Below are positions 59,457 to 64,000 of a stretch of 64,000 nt of DNA, piece by piece (the first letter of the stretch is position 1; the number at the start of each line of letters is the position of its first letter). This DNA comes from Streptomyces xanthophaeus (GTDB lineage Bacteria > Actinomycetota > Actinomycetes > Streptomycetales > Streptomycetaceae). The notes below the pieces were generated by a model, which saw only the letters and a program-made list of their open reading frames with translations, had not been told where the DNA came from and did no database searches. The stretch covers positions 62,001 through 126,000 of the forward strand of contig NZ_JOFT01000034.1 of assembly GCF_000725805.1 (NCBI RefSeq). Direction: 5' to 3'. The translations under genes were made by a program, and so were the position numbers.

Positions 59457-59548
59457 GAGGTGGATTGTTGAGCGGCCATACAAAGTCGGGCCGAAGGTCC
59501 GGACACGAACCGGACACGGACCGGATCCGGATGTGGTCCAGCCGTCAA

Positions 59549-59564
59549 AGTGGTGTAGACCTTA
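59549..59564. promoter_or_regulatory. Second dre-like site before the solute-binding protein gene
   Basis: AGTGGTGTAGACCTTA fits the degenerate DasR consensus A(G/C)TGGTCTAGACCA(G/C)T at 12 of 16 positions. It is 39 bp upstream of the GTG at 59603 and also points into the divergent nagK promoter region. Confidence 0.45.
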
Positions 59565-59602
59565 CGTGGATCGTACGTACAACAAGGGGTGGATGGAGAA
59601 CT

Positions 59603-60904
59603 GTGAAGGGCCGTTACCTGAGGCAGGCCGCGTCCGGTGCCGCACTGTGCCTGACCGCCGTGACGCTGACCGGCTGCGGAGCCGTCGACGGACTCACGGG
59701 GAACAACGAGGTGACCCTGCGGGTCGTGGCGGCCGACTACGGGGACAATCCGCAGAACTCGTCCGCGTCCTACTGGAAGGACCTCTCCGACAAGTTCGAG
59801 AAGGCCCACCCCGGCATCAAGGTCGAGGTGAGCGTCTACTCCTGGTCGGAGGTCGACGCCAAGGTCGCCGCGATGGTCAAGGCGGGCAAGGCCCCCGACA
59901 TCGCGCAGATCGGCGCCTACGCCGACTACGCGGCCGACGACAAGCTGTACACGGTCGACGAGCTGCTCTCCGTCAAGACGGAGGCCGACTTCCTCGGGCC
60001 CCTCGCGGACGCGGGCAAGGTCAAGCGGGTCCAGTACGGCATGCCCTTCGTGGCCAGCACCCGGCTGCTCTTCTACAACGAGAAGCTGCTCACCGACGCG
60101 GGAGTCCTTCCCAAGGACGCCAAGAACGGCTGGCAGCCCAAGAGCTGGGCGGAGCTGGAAGCCGCCGGCAAGAAGCTCAAGGGCGCCGGCGTCCAGACCC
60201 CCTTCGCGCTGCCGCTGGGCCGCGAGGAGGCGCAGGCCGAGACGATGATGTGGATGCTCTCGGGCGGTGGCGGCTACACCGACAACGAAGAGGCCTACTC
60301 CATCGACTCGCCCGACAACATCAAGACGCTGGAGTTCCTCCGCGACAAGATGGTCGGCCAGGGCCTGACCGGCCCCGTGGAGCCGGGCAAGCTGGACCGC
60401 CAGGCCGCCTTCGACGCCTTCACGCGCGGCGAGGTCGGCATGCTCAACGGCCACCCGACGCTGCTGAAGCAGGCCGCGGGCAAGGGTGTGAAGTTCGGCA
60501 TGGTCACCATGCCCACCTCCGACGGGACCGAGCACTCGGCGATGGGCGTCGCCGACTGGGTGATGGCCTTCAAGAACGGGCACAAGAGCGAGTCCGGCAA
60601 GTTCCTGGACTTCCTCTACGAGCCGGAGAACGTGACCGCCTTCACCAACACGTACGACCTGCTGCCCGTCACCACCAGCGGCTACCGGGCGATGGAGGCC
60701 TCCACGGGCGGGGCGGCCGTGCAGCTGAAGACCTTCCTGGCGGCGCTGCCGAGCGCCCGGCTCTACCCCGTCGGCAAGGAGTCCTGGGCGGGCGTGAGCG
60801 AGGACATCAAGCAGAACATCGGCAAGACCGTGCAGCCGGGCGGTCAGCCGGCGAAGGTGCTCGACGAGATCGCGACGGCGGCGCGGGCGGCCGACCCGCG
60901 CTGA
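59603..60904 (+). CDS. Extracellular sugar-binding lipoprotein (SBP family 1)
   Basis: The 433-residue precursor begins KGRYLRQAASGAALCLTAV and has a lipobox with Cys in LTLTGCG, so it is held at the outer membrane face. The fold of family 1 binding proteins follows: EVTLRVVAADYG, FEKAHPGIKVEVSVYSW, AGKAPDIAQIGAYADYAADD, VASTRLLFYNEKLL and GEVGMLNGHPTLL. It would deliver a sugar to an ABC permease. No permease gene is next to it, so it must pair with one elsewhere, probably powered by MsiK. GGAG precedes the GTG. Confidence 0.9.
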   Translation: MKGRYLRQAASGAALCLTAVTLTGCGAVDGLTGNNEVTLRVVAADYGDNPQNSSASYWKDLSDKFEKAHPGIKVEVSVYSWSEVDAKVAAMVKAGKAPDIAQIGAYADYAADDKLYTVDELLSVKTEADFLGPLADAGKVKRVQYGMPFVASTRLLFYNEKLLTDAGVLPKDAKNGWQPKSWAELEAAGKKLKGAGVQTPFALPLGREEAQAETMMWMLSGGGGYTDNEEAYSIDSPDNIKTLEFLRDKMVGQGLTGPVEPGKLDRQAAFDAFTRGEVGMLNGHPTLLKQAAGKGVKFGMVTMPTSDGTEHSAMGVADWVMAFKNGHKSESGKFLDFLYEPENVTAFTNTYDLLPVTTSGYRAMEASTGGAAVQLKTFLAALPSARLYPVGKESWAGVSEDIKQNIGKTVQPGGQPAKVLDEIATAARAADPR

Positions 60905-60975
60905 TCGGTGCCGGTGCCGGTGCGGTGCCGGGTGGCTCGGCTCGGGCCGCCCGGGCCGGTGTCGGTGCGCGGCGT

Positions 60976-60981
60976 TAATCT
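60976..60981 (+). promoter_or_regulatory. -10 box (TAATCT) for leaderless DUF3263 gene
   Basis: TAATCT ends six bases before the ATG at 60988. Confidence 0.5.
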
Positions 60982-60987
60982 GGCCGT

Positions 60988-61224
60988 ATGACGGACGACG
61001 GGCAGCTGACGGCCACGGAGGCCGCGGTGCTCGCGTACGAGGGACGTACCTGGCCCGGGCCCGGAGCCAAGGAACGGGCCATACGGGAAGGGCTGGGGAT
61101 GACCCCGGTCCGCTACTACCAGCTGCTCAACGTGCTGATGGACGACCCGCGGGCGCTTGCGCACGCCCCCGGAACCGTGAACCGGCTGCGCCGCATCCGC
61201 GAGGCCCAGCGGGCCCGGCGGTAG
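60988..61224 (+). CDS. DUF3263 protein
   Basis: The 78-residue basic protein fits DUF3263: LTATEAAVLAYEGRTWPGPGAKERAIREGLGMTPVRYYQLLN in outline, an HTH-like three-helix set, then DDPRALAHAPGTVNRLRR. The family is confined to actinobacteria and is often beside trehalose or sugar genes, as here. A DNA-binding role is likely by fold but unproven. It has its own -10 box. Confidence 0.87.
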   Translation: MTDDGQLTATEAAVLAYEGRTWPGPGAKERAIREGLGMTPVRYYQLLNVLMDDPRALAHAPGTVNRLRRIREAQRARR

Positions 61225-61264
61225 GAGCGGCGACGGCGCCGTAGCCGTCGTGCGGCTGGGCCGT

Positions 61265-61270
61265 TAGGGT
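61265..61270 (+). promoter_or_regulatory. -10 box (TAGGGT) for leaderless otsB
   Basis: TAGGGT ends seven bases before the ATG at 61278, with no ribosome-binding site visible. Confidence 0.5.
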
Positions 61271-61277
61271 CGTCCGT

Positions 61278-62126
61278 ATGGGGAGCCATCCGCACGACCT
61301 GCCGATGCCCGTCACCGCTGCCGGACGCGAGGGGCTCGACGCCCTGCTGCGCTCGCCGCGCCGCTCCGTGGTCGCACTCGACTTCGACGGCACCCTCGCC
61401 GACATCGTCCCGGACCCGGACCAGGCCCGCGCCCACCCCGAGGCCGTGCCGGCGCTCGCCGCGCTGGCCCCGGAAGTGGCCTCGGTGGCCGTGATCACCG
61501 GCCGGCCGGCGGGCGTCGCCGTCCGCTACGGGGGATTCGCCGGGGTGTCGGGACTGGAACACCTGGTGGTCCTCGGCCACTACGGGGCCGAGCGCTGGGA
61601 CGCCGTCACCGGAACCGTCCAGGCGCCCGCCGAGCACCCGGGTGTGGCGGCGGTACGGGCCGAGCTGCCGGGGTTCCTGGAGTCGATCGGGGCCTGGCGG
61701 GGCACCTGGATCGAGGAGAAGGGCCGGGCGCTGGCCGTCCACACCCGCCGGGCCGAGGACCCCGAGAAGGCCTTCGCGGCCCTGCGGGAACCCCTGGCCG
61801 AGCTGGCCGCGCGCCACGGGCTGATGGTCGAGCCGGGCCGGGCCGTACTGGAACTGCGGCCGCCGGGCACGGACAAGGGGGTCGCCCTGACGGAGTTCCT
61901 CGCGGAGACCGGCGCGGAGGCGGTCCTGTACGCGGGGGACGACCTGGGGGACCTCGCGGCGTTCGCGGCCGTCGAGAAGCGGCGGACCGATGGTCTGCCG
62001 GGGCTGCTGGTGTGCAGTGGCTCCGCGGAGGTGCCGGAGCTGTCCTCCCGCGCCGACCTCGTCCTGTCGGGCCCGTCCGAGGTGGTCGCCTTCCTGTCGA
62101 CGCTGGCCGCCGCGCTGCGCGCCTGA
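61278..62126 (+). CDS. otsB: Trehalose-6-phosphate phosphatase
   Basis: OtsB takes the phosphate off trehalose 6-phosphate, the product of OtsA encoded convergently 650 bp away. The 282-residue HAD enzyme has motif I in VALDFDGTLADIV (both Asp), motif II in VAVITGRPAG, the cap with HYGAERWD and EEKGRALAVHTRRAEDP, and the acid pair in VLYAGDDLGDLAAF. Trehalose accumulates in Streptomyces spores and protects against drying. Nothing is missing from the family pattern. Confidence 0.93.
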   Translation: MGSHPHDLPMPVTAAGREGLDALLRSPRRSVVALDFDGTLADIVPDPDQARAHPEAVPALAALAPEVASVAVITGRPAGVAVRYGGFAGVSGLEHLVVLGHYGAERWDAVTGTVQAPAEHPGVAAVRAELPGFLESIGAWRGTWIEEKGRALAVHTRRAEDPEKAFAALREPLAELAARHGLMVEPGRAVLELRPPGTDKGVALTEFLAETGAEAVLYAGDDLGDLAAFAAVEKRRTDGLPGLLVCSGSAEVPELSSRADLVLSGPSEVVAFLSTLAAALRA

Positions 62127-62159
62127 CCGTTCCCGGCCGCGCCGCCGTTGCCGGGGGCC

Positions 62160-62355
62160 AGCCCCCGGACCCCCGCTCCTCAATCGCCGGAGGGGCTTGA
62201 TTTTGGCTCCCGTGGCATTGCGGGTGCGGTGCCTGGCGGGGCCTGTTCGGTGGGGGGTCGGGGAGCGGTGCCCCTCCGGGGTATCTCCTCGGCTCGCGCA
62301 CTGAGCCCTGTCGGACACGTTCGGCCCAGGTTGCGCGCTCGTCCTGCGGGGACAC
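62160..62355 (+). repeat. Dispersed intergenic repeat, copy C (partial)
   Basis: It starts with CCCCGGACCCCCGCTCCTCA and CCGGAGGGGCTTGATTTTG, a motif I know as widespread in Streptomyces intergenic DNA. It then shares CTCCTCGGCTCGCGCACTGA (62285-62304) and GCGCGCTCGTCCTGCGGGGA (62333-62352) with copies A and B. Confidence 0.75.
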
Positions 62356-62391
62356 CCCGCAGTGTCCCCACTCCCCTCGACCAGGGCTTCG

Positions 62392-62735
62392 CTTCCAGGG
62401 CCTGGGCGTGTGGGGTGGGGGCGCGCAGGAGGGTCCCCGCAGGACGAGCGCGCAACCTGGGCCGCATCTCTCACAGCCAGGGCTCAGTGCGCGAGCCGAG
62501 GAGACACTCCGGAGGGACCCCGCCCCACACCCGACACCCAGGCCAAGACCCGTCCCGGCCAGCACATCCAAAGCCCCGCCTGGGCAAAAAATCAGCCCCG
62601 CCCGGGGGTCCCCCCGGACGGAGTCTGGGGGAGCTTGAGGAGCGGGGTCCGGGGCGGAGCCCCGTGCAACGCGGCCGCAGACGAGGCACCGCCACACGGC
62701 TGAGCCCCGCAGGGACACCGCGGAGCCCCGTAGCA
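62392..62735 (-). repeat. Dispersed intergenic repeat, copy B (inverted)
   Basis: The reverse complement follows copy A block by block: the GCGCGCTCGTCCTGCGGGGA block (62434-62453), the CTCCTCGGCTCGCGCACTGA block (62484-62503), the CCGTCCGGGGGGACCCCCGG block near 62607-62630 and the GGGGCTCCGCCCCGGACC hairpin near 62644-62665. Copies B and C face each other and form a large inverted repeat. Confidence 0.8.
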
Positions 62736-62778
62736 GCGGCGCCGCAGGCGGGACACCGCCACACGGTCGAGCCCCCGG

Positions 62779-64000
62779 CTAGGACAGGGCGTCCAGTTGG
62801 GCCCTGAACCAGGCTGACGGGGGGAGGGCGGTCGCGGCAGCGGCCAGGCGTTTCGTGCGGTCCGTGCGTTCCGCCTCCGGCATGGACAGCGCCGCGTGCA
62901 GCGCCTCGGCCGTCGCCGAGACGTCGTACGGGTTCACCGTCAGCGCGTCCCCGCGCAGCTCCTCGTACGCCCCCGCCCCGGTGGACAGCACCAGCGCGCA
63001 GCCCGCCTCCGAGACGACCGGGATCTCCTTCGCCACCAGGTTCATGCCGTCCCGGACCGGGTTCACCAGGGCCACGTCCGCCAGCCGGTACGCCGCCAGC
63101 GAGCGCGTGAAGTCGTCCTTCACGGACACCAGCACCGGCTGCCAGTCCGCCGTCCCGAACTCCTCGTTGATCTCCGCCGCCAGCTCGGCCACGTCCGCCG
63201 TGTACCGCCGGTACACCTCCAGGTCCTGCCGCGACGGGTACGCGGACGCCAGGTGCACGACCTGGCCGCGCCACTCCGGGTGGACCGTCAGCAGCTCCCG
63301 GTAGGCCAGCAGCCCGCGCAGGATGTTCTTCGACAGCTCCGTGCGGTCCACCCGCACGATCGTCCTGCGGCCCGCGACCTCCGCCCGCAGCTGCGCCAGC
63401 TTCTCGTCGACCTCCGGCCGGTGCGCGAGCGCCCGCAGTTCGTCCGCGTCCACGCCCAGCGGGAACACGGCCACCTCCGTCCGCTCGGCGGCGCCCCGCT
63501 CCGCGTCCAGGTGGGCGCCCGCCCGGAAGGCGTCCGCCCAGGCCCGGGTGTGGAAGCCGACCACGTCCGCGCCGAGCATCCCCCACACCAGCTGCCCGCG
63601 GACGTCGTCCGGGAGCATCCCGAGGAACTCCGGCGAGGCCCACGGCGTGTGCGTGAAGTGCGCGATCCGCAGGTCCGGGCGGAGTTCGCGCAGGGCGCCG
63701 GGGACCAGGGCCAGGTGGTAGTCCTGCACCAGGACCCGCGCCCCCTCGGCCGCCTCCTGCGCGAGGGCCTCGGCGAAGGCCTGGTTGTAGGCCCGGTACG
63801 ACTCCCACTGCTGCCGGAACCGCGCGTCGAAGACCGGCTCGCGCGGGATGTCGTACAGGTGGTGGTGGGTGAACCAGAGCACGGAATTGGCGATGCCGTT
63901 GTACGCGTCGTCGTACACCGTGGGATCGATGTCCAGCATCCGGACACCTGGCTCGGCCACCCCCCGGCGGACGGCCTCCCGGTCCGCATCCGACAGCGCC
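62779..64000 (-). CDS. otsA: Trehalose-6-phosphate synthase, C-terminal part
   Basis: The frame is open to the right window edge, so the N-terminal part is outside; 406 residues are in view. GT20 features are VLWFTHHHLYD, VQDYHLALVPGALREL (UDP-glucose side), IAHFTHTPWASPEFLGMLP, the phosphate-handling RVDRTELSKNILRGLLAY (R and K), LVNPVRDGMNLVAKEI and VLSTGAGAYEEL. OtsA joins UDP- or GDP-glucose to glucose 6-phosphate. Together with otsB it forms the OtsAB trehalose pathway. The final ASPEFLGMLP form and the DRTELSKN (where others have DRLDYTKG) are the actinobacterial variants. Confidence 0.9.
   Translation of the reverse strand, partial: ALSDADREAVRRGVAEPGVRMLDIDPTVYDDAYNGIANSVLWFTHHHLYDIPREPVFDARFRQQWESYRAYNQAFAEALAQEAAEGARVLVQDYHLALVPGALRELRPDLRIAHFTHTPWASPEFLGMLPDDVRGQLVWGMLGADVVGFHTRAWADAFRAGAHLDAERGAAERTEVAVFPLGVDADELRALAHRPEVDEKLAQLRAEVAGRRTIVRVDRTELSKNILRGLLAYRELLTVHPEWRGQVVHLASAYPSRQDLEVYRRYTADVAELAAEINEEFGTADWQPVLVSVKDDFTRSLAAYRLADVALVNPVRDGMNLVAKEIPVVSEAGCALVLSTGAGAYEELRGDALTVNPYDVSATAEALHAALSMPEAERTDRTKRLAAAATALPPSAWFRAQLDALS

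Larger units (their letters stand above)
62127..62778. other. 652-bp gap filled by the inverted repeat element
   Basis: Almost all of this gap between the convergent otsB and otsA genes is made of copies B and C of the dispersed repeat. I see no gene; reading frames in it merely copy the repeat. Confidence 0.7.

Noticed and set aside
62160-62740. CRISPR-like array between otsB and otsA
   Set aside because: The repeats are few, differ in length, and are in opposite orientation. There are no uniform spacers and no cas genes in the window.

Overview
The window reads as a high-GC actinobacterial chromosome, almost certainly Streptomyces. Codon third positions are mostly G or C, GTG starts are common, and many genes start with no leader just after a TANNNT -10 box. 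The gene order follows the S. coelicolor chromosome around mshA, phoU-phoR-phoP, carD, msiK, cdgB, nagA/nagK and otsB/otsA. These names rest on motifs and neighbourhood read by eye; no database search was run.

Left core, 1-23.7 kb. It begins with the N-terminal part of a receiver-type regulator, probably a SpoIIE/PP2C phosphatase. Then come a secreted NlpC/P60 hydrolase, a methyltransferase, the mycothiol gene mshA, a YbjN protein, an MFS exporter and gpmA. The phosphate regulation block phoU / phoR-phoP follows, with an 11-bp-periodic PHO box in the divergent promoter. After it are a lipoprotein, carD, ispD-ispF, cysS, rlmB, a DoxX protein, a sugar nucleotidyltransferase and msiK, the shared ATPase of sugar ABC importers.

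Mobile element, 23,771-39,674. A 15.9-kb integrated element sits in the 3' half of a tRNA-Thr(UGU) gene and is bounded by a 52-bp perfect direct repeat. It is an actinomycete integrative and conjugative element (AICE) with a primase-polymerase (RepPP) type replication module. Read from its right end towards the tRNA, the minus strand carries small conserved AICE proteins, a DUF2637 protein, a zinc protein, a basic membrane protein, a TraB/FtsK-like translocase, a second membrane protein, Prim-Pol, a DUF3631 ATPase, xis and int. Many of these genes overlap at ATGA, TGATG or GTGA junctions. The element also has three repeat-rich DNA sites: a TGTGGCGG iteron-like cluster by xis/rep, CTTGTCGC repeats beside the translocase gene (a clt candidate), and paired 22-bp-class palindromes in the control region. 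On the far side lie a frameshifted XRE regulator, a GntR-Nudix fusion that resembles KorSA and Pif of pSAM2 joined in one protein, and a lower-GC cargo gene with GIY-YIG nuclease-like motifs. That cargo gene is the best candidate here for something undescribed, possibly defence or exclusion.

Right core, 39.7-64 kb. It holds an FAD amine oxidoreductase, a DsbA-like lipoprotein, an antibiotic kinase-like protein, a GNAT enzyme, a pentapeptide-repeat protein and a GH26-like secreted hydrolase. A senR-senS pair lies divergent from hbpS, which points to extracellular haem and redox sensing. Next are an M1 peptidase, a TerD protein, an ArfB-like hydrolase, a flavin reductase, the diguanylate cyclase gene cdgB with BldD-like and Crp-like sites upstream, and an anchored carbohydrate-binding protein. 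The amino-sugar block (PfkB kinase, nagA, nagK, a solute-binding lipoprotein) has DasR-type dre-like sites. A similar site precedes msiK, so sugar import and N-acetylglucosamine catabolism may share control. The window ends in otsB and the start-proximal part of otsA. A family of hairpin-rich repeats occupies the intergenic gaps at 48.0-48.4 kb and 62.1-62.75 kb.
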